Origin: Clostridia bacterium
GTDB lineage: Bacteria; Bacillota; Clostridia; Christensenellales; Borkfalkiaceae
Direction: 5' to 3'
DNA length: 35,756 bases
NCBI GenBank assembly: GCA_017467265.1
Contig: JAFTSO010000045.1
Location: 1-35,756, forward strand
This document shows positions 9,834 to 21,700 of the stretch, one piece after another. Position 1 is the first letter of the stretch; the number at the start of each line of letters is the position of its first letter. The position numbers and the translations under genes are program-made. The notes beneath the pieces were generated by a model that worked only from the letters and a program-made list of their open reading frames with translations, was not told where the DNA came from and did no database searches.

Positions 9834-10766
9834 TTACTCTTCTTTCCAGCCGTACTTCTCAATCAACCATCTAAACAAGAAGGTCAGAGGAACGACAACA
9901 ATCGTAATGATCAAACCAAGCGCCGCATACGGGGCCATTTTGTTCATCGAAACGCCTGCGTCACGGATACCGTTCCACAGCAAGAACCCGAGGGACGTGA
10001 TTTCCCTAGGCGAAGAATATTCGAACAAAATGAACGCGTTGCCTTGGTTGGAGAACGCACCCGCAAAACCCGTGATCAAGAATACCTGTACGATCGAGAA
10101 GGTCTGCGGCAATACGATGTACCAAAATTCTTTGATACCGTTCGCGCCGTCCAAATGCGCCGATTCGATGATTTCGGGAGCGATCGAATCCATTTTATTC
10201 GTGTACATCAATACACTCGTACCGAAACTGATGAACAATCCGAAGAAGGTCATCGAGAAGAACTTGTTTTTGTCAAAGTCGAGCAACGGGAACCAGCCGT
10301 CAGGACCGCCCAAAAAGCTCGTCGTCATATTCAAGAAAATAACCGCCAAAGGCGCAGCCGAAAGAATCGAAGGCATAAACAGCAACACGCGGAACAGCTT
10401 CGAGCCCGGCATTTTCTTGAACATATAATATGAGAAGAACAAGCCCAAAGGCAAACCAACAACTAAGGTGATGACGTATGATTTCATCGTCACCCCAAGG
10501 GCGGGAAGTACGTCTTTGTAGTTGTACTTCATACCCTTGATGCTAGCGGAAGTAAACCAATGCTTAAAGTTCCCCAACCCCCAGTTGAAATCACTCATAG
10601 AGGCGGCGGACTTATCGAAAACTTTGAACGCCAACAAGATGGAGTTAAAGTTTACGAACACCCAAAAGATGAGAAATTGTAAGGTAGGGATGATTACCAA
10701 AGACGCGTAAAACAAGCGGCTTTTTAAGGTATTCTGCCCTAACCCCACTTTCTTTGCTTTCTGCAT
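9834..10766 (-). CDS. Carbohydrate ABC transporter permease (CUT1, LplB/UgpA-like)
   Basis: The product is 310 residues with six predicted membrane segments. The EAA loop is near residues 198-218 (ESAHLDGANGIKEFWYIVLP). This is the MalF/UgpA-side subunit that precedes the MalG-side subunit in CUT1 operons. GGAGG lies before the ATG. It starts 12 bp after the binding-protein gene, so expression should be coupled. It imports the substrate delivered by the lipoprotein encoded at 10779-12473. Confidence 0.92.
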   Translation of the reverse strand: MQKAKKVGLGQNTLKSRLFYASLVIIPTLQFLIFWVFVNFNSILLAFKVFDKSAASMSDFNWGLGNFKHWFTSASIKGMKYNYKDVLPALGVTMKSYVITLVVGLPLGLFFSYYMFKKMPGSKLFRVLLFMPSILSAAPLAVIFLNMTTSFLGGPDGWFPLLDFDKNKFFSMTFFGLFISFGTSVLMYTNKMDSIAPEIIESAHLDGANGIKEFWYIVLPQTFSIVQVFLITGFAGAFSNQGNAFILFEYSSPREITSLGFLLWNGIRDAGVSMNKMAPYAALGLIITIVVVPLTFLFRWLIEKYGWKEE

Positions 10767-10778
10767 AGCAGCCTCCTA

Positions 10779-12473
10779 TTACCAAATGATACCCTTGAAG
10801 TGGTTCTGGTGACCGATAAAGTATTCTTCTGCACTCATATTCTTTGCTTTATAAGGTGCAAACGCTTCGAGAACGTCCTGAACGCCGGGCGAGCAGTATT
10901 TCTTCTGTGCCATAAACGCGGATACGTTCGAAATATACGTCTTTGTGCCAGAAATGGGATATACGATATCCGATTTGTTAATGTAATCGATCAACGTCGA
11001 TTCATAATATGTCAGCTTGGAACGATCTACTACGTCGAGATATTCAACGCCGATCGTCGCGCCTACCGTGTAGGTGAAGTTCGCAAGAGCTTCGTCCGTG
11101 TATGCATATTTCAAGAATTCCAAGGACGCTTCTCTCGCAGCGTCGGTCAAACCCGATTTTATGCAAGCCACCGCGTTCAGATAATCGCTGAACGTGCTCT
11201 TCTTCGTACCGTTTGCAATCGCCTCTGCCGCCTCTTCCGTAGGCTGAGGAAGGGGCATCCAACCAAACTTACGGTTTTCCTTCGCCCACTTTTCGTCATA
11301 GCTCTTCATACGTTCGAAGGTAGCGTCTGCCTCCATCTGCCACCAGCAACCGTCCACGAGCATTGCATTTTCTCTCATACCAAGGCTGCCGTTTTCCAGG
11401 AACATCTGCTGCATTTCAACGTGCGATCTTCTGGTATCCTTGATGCTGTCTTGTTCGTTGTAGTTGTCTTCGTTGCTCAAAATCGTCTGGAAGAACTTGA
11501 ACGCGTCGTATTTACCCTTTTGACGAGCCAACAGATATGCGTTCTCTTCATTGATTTCAACGCTTTCTACAACGGGCGTTTCGCCGTCGTCTTCAAATTT
11601 GATCGAACCGTCGTCGTTGAATACGATAAGGTCGGTAGCCGTACCGTCCATCGTATAGTTCAAATTCGCCTGTTCATAACCCAAGTTGCTGATCGTCAGG
11701 TTGTCCACGAATTGCATAATGTGGTGCGTCTGATACTGACCGGGCCAGCAAAGAGGATCAATACCTGCTGCGTCGATTTCCGCGCACAGATCATAGAATT
11801 CCTGATACGTTCTGGGCAAACCGTCGTCTTCCGTGCCCGGCTGACCGTCAGGACCTACGCTCTTCGTAGGGTTGGTAGCCGAAATCAAAATATCGCCCGT
11901 ATCTTCGTCGGGTTCTGCCGCAAGGAAGAAACCTTTCTGTTCAAACATATCTCTGTTATAGATGATACCGTAGTTACCTGCATAGTGCGGGAACGCATAC
12001 AAATGCCCGTCATAGGTATATGCAGCCTGCTGCTGCTCCGTCATTTTGCTGATAATCGTCTGGTTGTTATCGTCAGGGTTTGCCACTTTTGCAATGCTGT
12101 CGAGCGATTCCAAAACGCCCGTCGTCACCATCGTGTAGATTTCCTGGGGGTTTTCCAGGAACAGCACGTCGTACTGTTCAGCACGCCACTGTTCAGCCGT
12201 TCTCGCGCTCATATCACCCGTAATGAGCACCTGTACGCCCGTTTTACCTTCTTCGAAGGAACGATCTGCCATCAACGCTTCAAAGTTGGTTTTCAATTCA
12301 TAAACCCATTTGTCGCCGTAGCCTGCGTTGTAGTGGTACACACGTACCTGCGTTCTGGAGCTGTCGATTGCCTCGCCGCCACTGCCGCCGGTCGTGCTAC
12401 ACGCCGCTGCGGGTACAGCTGCAATCGCGCAAAGCGCCAAAGCTAATGCTCTCGTTAAACCTTTCTTTCTCAT
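10779..12473 (-). CDS. ABC transporter extracellular sugar-binding lipoprotein
   Basis: The product is 564 residues with a lipoprotein signal (PAAAC, Cys near 25) and a Gly/Ser spacer, so it is membrane-tethered outside the cell. The body has the pattern of family 1 solute-binding proteins: YDVLFLENPQEIYTMV, YAFPHYAGNYGIIYNRDMF, then a C-terminal lobe with LEFLKYAYTDEALANF. At 564 residues it is longer than the usual 400-450. An acidic loop near residues 205-220 (GPDGQPGTEDDGLP) resembles a metal-binding loop seen in some Firmicutes sugar-binding proteins. AAGGAGA precedes the ATG. It is the first gene of the transporter block. A promoter directly upstream is not obvious, so transcription may come from inside the 286-bp gap or by read-through from the giant gene. 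Confidence 0.92.
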   Translation of the reverse strand: MRKKGLTRALALALCAIAAVPAAACSTTGGSGGEAIDSSRTQVRVYHYNAGYGDKWVYELKTNFEALMADRSFEEGKTGVQVLITGDMSARTAEQWRAEQYDVLFLENPQEIYTMVTTGVLESLDSIAKVANPDDNNQTIISKMTEQQQAAYTYDGHLYAFPHYAGNYGIIYNRDMFEQKGFFLAAEPDEDTGDILISATNPTKSVGPDGQPGTEDDGLPRTYQEFYDLCAEIDAAGIDPLCWPGQYQTHHIMQFVDNLTISNLGYEQANLNYTMDGTATDLIVFNDDGSIKFEDDGETPVVESVEINEENAYLLARQKGKYDAFKFFQTILSNEDNYNEQDSIKDTRRSHVEMQQMFLENGSLGMRENAMLVDGCWWQMEADATFERMKSYDEKWAKENRKFGWMPLPQPTEEAAEAIANGTKKSTFSDYLNAVACIKSGLTDAAREASLEFLKYAYTDEALANFTYTVGATIGVEYLDVVDRSKLTYYESTLIDYINKSDIVYPISGTKTYISNVSAFMAQKKYCSPGVQDVLEAFAPYKAKNMSAEEYFIGHQNHFKGIIW

Positions 12474-12759
12474 AATTGTTTCTCCTTACATTATATTTAT
12501 ATATAATATTTTTTTTATATCTTATTTTTGCGGAATCGTTGCCTTTTGTCACTGAATCGCCGCAGCAATCTCTTTGCCGTATTCTATGCGAGATTACTTC
12601 GTCGCGTACCGCTCCTCGTAATGACAAGGATATGTCACGGGCGCAAAGTGGTAAGACTCGCCAGCGGTGGCTCACCGCCGAATATACCGCAGTTTGTTTT
12701 CAAAGCAAGTCCCCTGCTCTCCTTCCCTTTCGGGAAAGAGAGCAAGAGTTGTTTTGGTT
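12474..12759. other. 286-bp gap: inverted-repeat element, second hairpin, no gene
   Basis: No credible coding sequence is visible. The gap holds the inverted-repeat element described separately (12547-12626) and a hairpin at 12715-12744 with 13-nt arms (one G-U) and a TTTC loop. On the minus strand the hairpin is not followed by a T-run, so the giant gene lacks a clear intrinsic terminator here. A weak minus-strand promoter candidate is TTGCTT (12703-12708), a 16-bp spacer and TATATT (12681-12686). The A/T-rich stretch at 12490-12530 lies too close to the next start codon to be a normal promoter. Confidence 0.5.
12547..12626. repeat. Palindromic dispersed-repeat-like element (MITE/REP type)
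   Basis: The left arm at 12547-12572 (starting TGTCACTGAATCGCCG) pairs imperfectly with the right arm at 12590-12626 (GAGATTACTTCGTCGCG ... GTAATGACA). The outer TGTCA/TGACA and inner CAATCTC/GAGATTA ends agree. The right arm resembles the GTCATTGCGAGGAGCG-like repeats that I recall from many bacterial genomes; this is memory, not a search. It carries no gene and sits in the only sizeable gap between the giant gene and the transporter operon. Confidence 0.55.
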
Positions 12760-15700
12760 TTAGGTTGTTGCCGTGAAATCTACGCCCCAGTTCTTGAAGA
12801 ACGACGCTTCTGGCGCATAGGTTTCAGAAATATTAGCAGAAGACCAAGGACTAAAAATATTCCAACTATTATATTTTTGGAAACTAACCGTTATTGTTCT
12901 TCCATTCAGTTTGTCAGCGAGTACCGTAGCATTATCACGCTTTGTCGAATCAAAGTTATAGAATTCACTCGGTACGGAAACACCCAGACCTCTTACTCTC
13001 GTATAGAAGTCTTGATAATTCAATTGCGTTTCGCCAACTTTAGGAGCTACCCACGTAGCACTCTTTAACGTGAAGTTTGCTGTATTCTTGCTTCTGGTAA
13101 AGATCATCTGATATTCGGATTCCAGCAACAAGCACGCATATTCAGGGAAGAGTGCCTCTACGTTGATACGTTTCGTGTAGGTTGCGTTTCCAGATACCCC
13201 TTCAAGTGCAAGTGCCGTTTGACAGTAGTTGTACCACGCCACCAAAGTATCGAGCTGCGAACCATAATTCGAGTGGTGATATACGTTCTTTCTTGTCGTC
13301 AGAACCGCAGTTTGATCACCTGTATTTTGACCAAAATCAACCGTGTACGAATCTTCCGCGAATACAAATTTGCTCTGATTCAAACCATATGAGCCGTTGA
13401 AGAACGCCTGCAGGTTGTAGTCCGTATTATACTGACCATCATAGATCTGCGTGATCCAGCCTGCAACGTAGCTACCGCCATTGCTGAAGAATACGTCCGT
13501 ATACTCCGTAGATTTTGCCGCAAACTCATTCTCTTCGCCCTGCTTATGATCGTCGTAGACAGATACCAGCTCTTCGAAGTAGGTACGCATTGTAGGACCT
13601 GCAGGACCGTAATAGCCGTTCACACCGAAGAATTCGTCTTTCAGCTGCTCAAACGTCACGTTGATATCCGTCATCGCACGGCTGTCGATGTACGACTTAA
13701 ACGCCGCAAAGCCCGTCTGTGCGTTCGGTGCGTTATAGATATTACCCAGGTTGAACATATGATTGTTTACGCCCAGTTTGTTCAACGACTGATACCAGTT
13801 CAGCTGATATTCCCACGTATTGAGCGGGATGAAGTAATCACGGTACGCCGCCTGATACATAAACACGTCGATGTTTTCTGCACCGATGGACGCGATCCAA
13901 CCCAGCAAACCAAGGTACATATGCGCGTTCGCCTCGTGTTCAAGATTGAACGAGTGGTTCGCCTCGTGGCTGGTCCAGTACAAACGCAAACCGTCTTCTG
14001 CCTTCAATACCGTCGTCGGGAAGGTATCGTTATCAATCTTACTTGCATAAGTAATACCCGTATCTACCGTATAATTCACGTTTTCTACTGTTTCATAATC
14101 AATACCAAGGCTGGATTTCAAACCGTTAAGCGCCGTGATATCGCTATCTCTCAGCGTCGGAGCAGGCGAGTATGCATTGTACGAGAAGAATTCAACGTCG
14201 ATCGTTCTGTTGCTTGCAACCAATTGCGAGTTTACTCTCAATCTCTTCGCCAATTCGTTCAAGAATACGAGCTGCGGCGTTGCAGGTTGGCTAAATGCCG
14301 CACAAGCCGAACACTTGCAGTAGTAAGTGTTGTCTTCCAACATAAAGTTGATCGCCGTCATATCTTTATTCGCCAACGCCTGCTTGACAATAACAGACTC
14401 AACGCGTGTAAGCATCGTTGCAAAGTTGTCCGCATCGCCGTGTGCAAGATAGCAAACCTGTGCGGTATTATTATTTGTATCCAATATCACATTACCGCTG
14501 CTGTCCGTTGCTTTGACGAAGTCGTACGCCGACTGCCAAACCTTCGTCCACTCTCTCGTGGTTTCATCCTGCGTATTATCGCTGAAATAATCCAACGTGT
14601 TGTGCATTTCGACGTAGGTGCTGTACGGTGCATAGGAGTTGTAGCCCATATCCCCCAAAACGTTGCTATCCGTATTAGCTTCCTGACGATTCTCAAACGC
14701 TACGTGCGAAGTGAAATTGCCCACCATCTCTGCTTTAATGGTAAGACTTTCGTTCAAGACAAGTCCGTACGCGTTTTCACCATCCAAATATTCGTACGTA
14801 AACTGATTCCAGCCGTACAAGCGGCGGCAAAGTTCCTGTGCCGCAAGCATAAAGCCTTCTTCACTTTCCGACAATACAAAGATCGTGTTATTAATGGTAT
14901 AGAGACCGTACAAATCTTCTTCGGGCTCGTAATTTATCTCAATACCGTTGTCTTTAAGAATGCTACCGTAGGTCAAATAATCGCCTACAATAATCTGCTT
15001 CTTGGTGAAATCGTTAAGATCCGCAAGGTTTGCACCGAACGCAGCTTTCTCGTTATAAGCAGCGAACGTAGTGTCGTCAATAAACTTGATTGCATCAAAC
15101 GCACCTACCACGTCATCATTCCAAACAAGATTATATCCTGCACCGCTTTCTATAGGATTGCTAGAAGGATCTTTTTGCGTCGTACCGCTTACGTCAACTC
15201 TCTTGAGATAAGCTCTACCGTCAACGATCTTCCAAATGCTGTCGTCAAGCATAACCTGCACGAATTTCGCACCGTTGGTCGAGATCTTGCCTTCCTCGTC
15301 TGCCACATATTCAACGTAGATACCAGCTGCACTACCGTCGCTAAGAACGTCATCGCTGTCACGATAAACGTTACCGCGATTACCGTCAGAACTGATCCAA
15401 TCCGTATCAAAGCCGTACACTGCTACGTTCTTCGCCGTATACCACTTACCAAGCGAAGGGAAACGCGAGCCAGGAGATGCAACTTCCATAGTTGCGCCCT
15501 GTACGTCAATTACAACGTTTGTGAGCGTACCTGCCCCAATTTCGCCACGAGCGAAAAGGATAGGCACGTAAATATTACTATTGTGTTGAAGATCCGAAAT
15601 CTGAATGTATACGTCTTGCAATTTACCGCTACCAGAGTGTACGATGTTGGTGAAGATTGCCTGTTCAACGTTCGTGAATGCTACGTTCTTAACCGTACCG

Positions 15701-18700
15701 TTGAGGACGCCGAAGAGCGAGCCTTCCAAATACGTACCGTAGACACCGCTATCAATATCCGTACCCTTTGCAAGCTGGTCAGCCTTGAGATAGTTATCCT
15801 GTCTGCTAGTAGCCGTATACTGATAGTAGGTCGTTACGCCAGTGTCTTTGTTTGTCGACGACGTTCGATAGCTCGGCTCCAGCGTATTATAAGTAGCTTG
15901 ATCCACCTCAATCTTCGTTGAACTGAACCAGTTGTTCTGTCTATAGTTCTTCAAGATGTAGCCGTTACCGTCGAACGTACCAACGAAAGGAACGTACGAA
16001 GTACCGAATACGTACGATTTTTCCGTCGTCATCGAAATATCAGCACCGAGCATATAGTAGCCGTCACCATTCATCGTGGTTTCGCCGCCTTTGCCGCCGA
16101 TAGCCAAGAATTCGTCATAGATCTGTTTACCCTGTGCGTCCTTGCCAAGATCTGCGCCACGAAGGATCTTTCTTACGTTCAACAAACCTTCGTTCGTCGT
16201 GATCAAATCGGTCACCACCAGAACGGGTGCCGTAATATCGAAGGACTTGCCCTTAATTACAACTGTTGCTTCCACAATGTATTCACCGAATACGTCTTTG
16301 GGGATAACGTTGATCTTAATCTTGCCACCTTCAACCGTTGCCGCATAGTTTACGCCGTTAAGCGTAATGCTGGTAACGCTATCCAAATCAAAATCTTCTG
16401 TAATCGTGATATAAGCAGGTGTTTCTGCATTTGCCGTAATCGACGATGCATTTTCGAAGAGTACAACGTTCTGCTTGTCGAGTTCATTCACCACTGTACC
16501 AATCAGTGCACCGCAGTCTACACAGTTGTAGTTGTTGCCGTCCCACGTCCCGTTTCTATGTCCAAGCGCCGAACCATATTCAACACCGCATACCGAACAT
16601 ACGGGTTTCTCTGTACAGGTAGCCGTACCACCCGAGCAAGCTACGTTGTCGTTTACAATCGTACCGCATTTACTACAGATAACGTCATGCGTTTCATCGC
16701 CGTTATTGACGATCTGATCCGCAGAGTGGCTGTCGCACTTCTTAATACCGACAACGTTGGTGCTGTATACAATGCCTTCTACACCCGAAGCTACCCAGTT
16801 AGGATAAGAACCGCGATAGTATACTCCTCCGCCAATATATTCTAATAAATTCTTCAAGTTATTATAGCTGAGATTCTGTTGCTTGGAGTCATTATACCAA
16901 CCGTCGGGGGATCTAAACGCCTTTGACCACGAACCGTCGCTATTTTGATGGAGATGGAAATACAACCAGCCTCCACTCGTATAGCTACCTACACCTTCAC
17001 ACCAAATATCCGTGTTTTCAACTTTCATCGCAAACCAAAGATCGCTGTAACCACTGATATCCGTGCTTGCGTTCAGCTTTCCACTAGGCCAGTAGTTATT
17101 ATCGCTTGTACCCGACCAAGTCACTTTGTTTACCGACGTAAATCCTTCGGGCAACGCTACATCCACCACTGTACCTACACCATCCGCATTCCAGATATGA
17201 TCCCAAACGTTGGTTGCATATTCGGAAATACCCGTTTCGAATACACCGAGAACTTCCGTTGCGTAAACGTTTACGTCTGCGTTGGAGTTCGTACCGTCGT
17301 TCTGCTGATAGATAACCAATCTCAAACCGTTGTTGTTGTTTTCGATAAGGTTATAAATCTTTGTGCCAGGTCTGTTTTCAAAGGTACCATACAATGTATC
17401 AGCCATATAGATAGATACCGTCCATACGCCTGTTGCCGTTTGCGTCATATGGAATTTAAACCATATCAACTGGTTATCCGCGTCAATCGGATTCCAGCTC
17501 GCTGCCGTATTGGTGAAATGACCGCCTGTTAGAGCGATTGCAAACCAAACTTCGCTGAACGCGCTAAGATCCGCTTGCGCAAAATCAGCCGAACCCAAAA
17601 TCTTAGCGCTCCACGTGTTGCCACTTGCCGAGAAGAGATTGGTGACCGAGCTAAAGCCTGCAGGAGCCGAGACGCCCGCTGCATTATTCGAAAGGGTGAG
17701 ATGTGCGTTTGCGCTGTCGATAATTGCACTGCTTGCAATCGTTGCCGCCGTGCCTACAGTTTCACCGCAGACGCCGCAGATTTCTTTACCCCACGACCAA
17801 GTCGTGTTCTTATGTCCGAGAGCCGAACCGTATGCCGTTTCGCAAAGCGAGCATATAGCCGCTGCCGTACAGGTAGCCTCGCCGCCTGCACAAGTCAAGT
17901 TTGCATTCAATACCTTATTGCAGTTTGCACAAACTTCGTTATGCGTACCGTTGTTGTTGGATACGTATTTAACGCCTTCGGTATGATCGCATGCAATAAC
18001 ACCAAGAATTTCCGTAAAGTAAATCTTTACGTCCGTCGTGGTATCACCATCTGCCTTGGTAGGATATGCACCACTGTTCCAAGGTTTCTCCTCCGAATAT
18101 CCGTTATACGACAAAATATCTTTAAGCGTATCGCCCACGATACCCGTTTGTACGTTGTTAGCAACGTAGCCGTCGGGAGAGCTAAAGGACAACGTCCAAG
18201 CGCCGTCTACCTTTACCAAATGGTAGTACAACCAATCGCCACCCGTATACGCCTGAGCGCCACGAATATAGAAGCCCGTACCGCCTACGTTCTTCATTGC
18301 GAACCATACTTCGTCATAACCGCTAACGTCCGCTTCGTCAAGGCAGGTCAAAGGCATATCTTTAGCGGTAGAACCGTAAGGTACGCCGTTAACGATTACG
18401 CTGTTAAGGTTCCATCTGTACATTTCAATGTTGTAAAAGCCTGCAGGAGCAACCTGATCGGGCGTACTAAGCGCATAATCGTTATTACGCCAAATACTGT
18501 CGTTCACTTCCGTTGCTTCTGCGTCGATACCGTGCGCGAAAGGATACATATCGCCAATTTTCTCGCCGCACGCGCAGTAATCCTGCAAATAGCCGTCGCC
18601 GAGCGAATCGGTATAGCCGTACGAACACGTGTGCGAACCACGCACTTCCGTACAGTAAACCGTCAATCCCGTCGCATTTTGCAGAAGTGTCGACATAATT

Positions 18701-21700
18701 CCAGACAAACTATTGCCCGATACCGTCGCCGTATACGAAGGTTGGTTCTGCGTGCCAAGGTCATTGCCGTTAGCGTCCGCTACGGGGTCAAAGTAAACCG
18801 TAGTATTTATCGTCACCGTCCAACTGCCGTTGCCGTTGTTAACAAGGTCTACTACATACATCTGACCAGCATTGCTGGTGTTCAATCTAAAGTTTGCATA
18901 ACTCGATGAAGCATAACCTTCAAAATCGTTATAAGCATCAGTCAAATAAACATTTTGATTAAAAATCAAACCAAAACGAAGTTCTTCGTAAACGGTATTC
19001 GACAAATCCAAAGCCGCGAATTTGTCCATCGTGAAATTTGTATATTTATATAATGAAGTAAAGCCTGTAGGAATACCGATTACATCATCGGTAGGCACAG
19101 ATTTATCTACCGCCGACCAAATTACTCTTTCGTCCATTTCTACGTCAGGAACACCGAGAACTTCCGTATAATATACAAGCGCCTGCGTAGCGTCTGCAGC
19201 CTTCGTGGGATAGAAGCCCGTATTCCAAGGTTCTGCATCCGTACTTGCATGATAGACCAGCAAGCCCTTCAAGGTAGTAGAAACGATACCCGTCTGTATG
19301 TTGTTCTCAACGTAACCGTCAGCAGATTCCAGCGACAACGACCACGTACCGTCGCTTGCTTTACTAAAATGCGCGTACAACCAATCGCCACCTGTGTAAG
19401 ACAAACCGCCACAGATATAAATATTATTACCGCCAATCATCTTAACCGCGAAATAAAGGTCGCTGTACTTGCTGATATCCAAGCTCGCGTCGCCAATTGT
19501 AGCTACGTCAAGATTCGTACCGGTTTCAGCCCAATTCTTCGGGTTATCGGGCCAGTTGAATTCGACTACGTTGCTAAAACCTTCGGGAGCGGGTTCGCTC
19601 GTCGAAGTGCTAAGACCGTGTCTATCGTCTCTCCAAATGGACGTACGTACCGCAACTGCGTCTTCCGAAATGTCGGGATCGAAAGTTTCGGGGTTTGCCG
19701 CATGCGAAGGAGGGGTAGGAGAGACGATTTCCTTTTCGTCCTTTCTAATTGCCAATACGTCCGTAAAATACGCCGTGGTGGTTACGCCCGAACCCTTGTG
19801 TCTGGGATACGAACCAGTGCCACCGCCCGTATAATCACCCGAGTAACCAGTAGGCAGATAGTTGAGTAAGTTTATTAACGTAACCTTTTCCTCTGCAAGG
19901 GTAACAGTTTGGTTGGTATAATCGACCGTATATTTGTAACCCGTAAGATTCGTTTGCGTAGCAGAGTAGCCATCGGGAGAGCTAAACGTCTTCGTCCACG
20001 TCCCGTCGTCTGCCTGCGCCATATGCACGTACAACCAATCACCGCCCGTATAGAGAGCTCCACCTTGCACGTAAATATCCAGACCGTTTACCACCTTCAT
20101 CGCAAACCACAAATCGCTGTATGCGCTGATGTCCGAGTCATTCAAATGTCCCGTCTTAGGGAAGTCGTTAGACGTAGTCGAAGTCCAGCTGTAATAGTTG
20201 ACATAGTTAAAGCCTTTGGGAGCCGCCACGTCTTCTGCATATTCGCCTTCAGCGCCGCCGCCGCCCGTGAAGTAGTAGTCCTGCCAAACGTGATTCCAAA
20301 GGATTGCCGCATTTTCGGGGATTCCGTTATCGAAATCGGACGTATCGAATTGACCGATTACTTCCGTGAAATAAACGCTTGCCGTACTTTCCGTACTTGT
20401 ACAGGAAATCAATTGCATACAAGTCGAGTTAGCCTGGAATAACAAACTAGCGATAGAGTCAACGTCGCTAAGGCCACTACTACCTCTGGTAATGTTTTCT
20501 CTGGTATAGTAAACGTCGCCGTCTACGTTCGTAACGGTCGCCGACCATACGTTGGCAGACGTTTGAACCAATTCAACAAAGAGCCACTCGTTTGCAACCG
20601 TGGTCTTACCTTCGGCAATCGTACCATTCAAGAATTTGATATGAGCCGTACCGTTCGTTTCCAGTTTTACGCCGAACGTAACGCGTTCATAACCGGAAAT
20701 ATCTGTTTGGTCATAAACGTTACGATAAAGCACACGACCATCAGCCTTCCAAAGGCTGTAACTCTGTTGATACCAATCCAAGCGGTATACCGAGCTGTAA
20801 CCGTTGGGGATACCTTCCGTTACCACAGTCGCAGTCGAACCGTTCTGCCATGCACGGTATTCGCTGTACGCGATACCATTTTTATCCGTAGACGTATTGG
20901 TAGGTAGATAACCGTCCTTAATCAACTGCGTCGAAACGGTCTTCTTCGTCAAGAATTCCACGTCGATCGTCACGGGCAACGTCGCATTGTACGTTGCGAA
21001 GTTAACTGCGTTGCCGTATTGGTCGGTCGCGCCCGAGATTACATAATAATCCTTATCGTACGTAGGACCGCTTACTTTCGACCCGTATGCCACCGTTTCC
21101 GTCTGCTTGCTGCCGTCGGGCATAGCATACGTCAACGTCACTTCGTCCACGATGTACGGCGCTACACGGTCTGCGTATTCCGCAGAATTAGCAAATCTCG
21201 ACGCTACGTCCGACATCGAATAGCGATTCATACGAACGCCGTCTACTTCGTCCAATACCGTCGTGTATTTGATATTGCCGTTGGCATCTTTTATGTACGA
21301 AACCGCGATCATACGCGCGCCGTACCAAACTTCGGGAATATCGTAAAGATATGCCGTCGTTCTCATAAACGTATCGCCGCCAACTTCGCCAAAATCGTAC
21401 CACAGGTCCACGTCCTTGCCGTTAACCTTGCCTTTCGTGACAACGTGCGCCGGTTTCTTTTTCGCTTCGTTATTCAAGTCGTCGAGCGTCAACTGCCCGT
21501 CATAACGCACTTCGGGAATAATCAACGTACCCGATTCCACCACGTTCGCGTATTGATCCGCGATCAGATTGGTGTTAAAGCGCAAAGCCGCACCGTCCGC
21601 GTCGTTGACCAAACGCAAGCCTGCGCTGGCAATGTAATAATCGCTGTCAGGAAGTTCCGTAATCGTTGCGGCTTTCGCCGTAGGAACGTCCTTCGAAAAA

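Noticed and set aside
12490..12495. TATAAT-like box just upstream of the binding-protein gene
   Set aside because: It is only 17 bp from the start codon, so transcription would begin inside the ribosome binding site, and no -35 box is at the right distance.
12715..12744. Hairpin as an intrinsic terminator of the giant gene
   Set aside because: The 13-bp stem is strong, but on the minus transcript it is followed by G/C-rich sequence rather than a T-run.
13546..15921. 791-codon open frame on the plus strand inside the giant gene (and similar ones at 3502-5772 and 10800-12446)
   Set aside because: They run antisense to well-supported genes, lack ribosome binding sites and recognisable domains, and are rich in Arg/Val/Ile in a way expected from the complement of the real codons.
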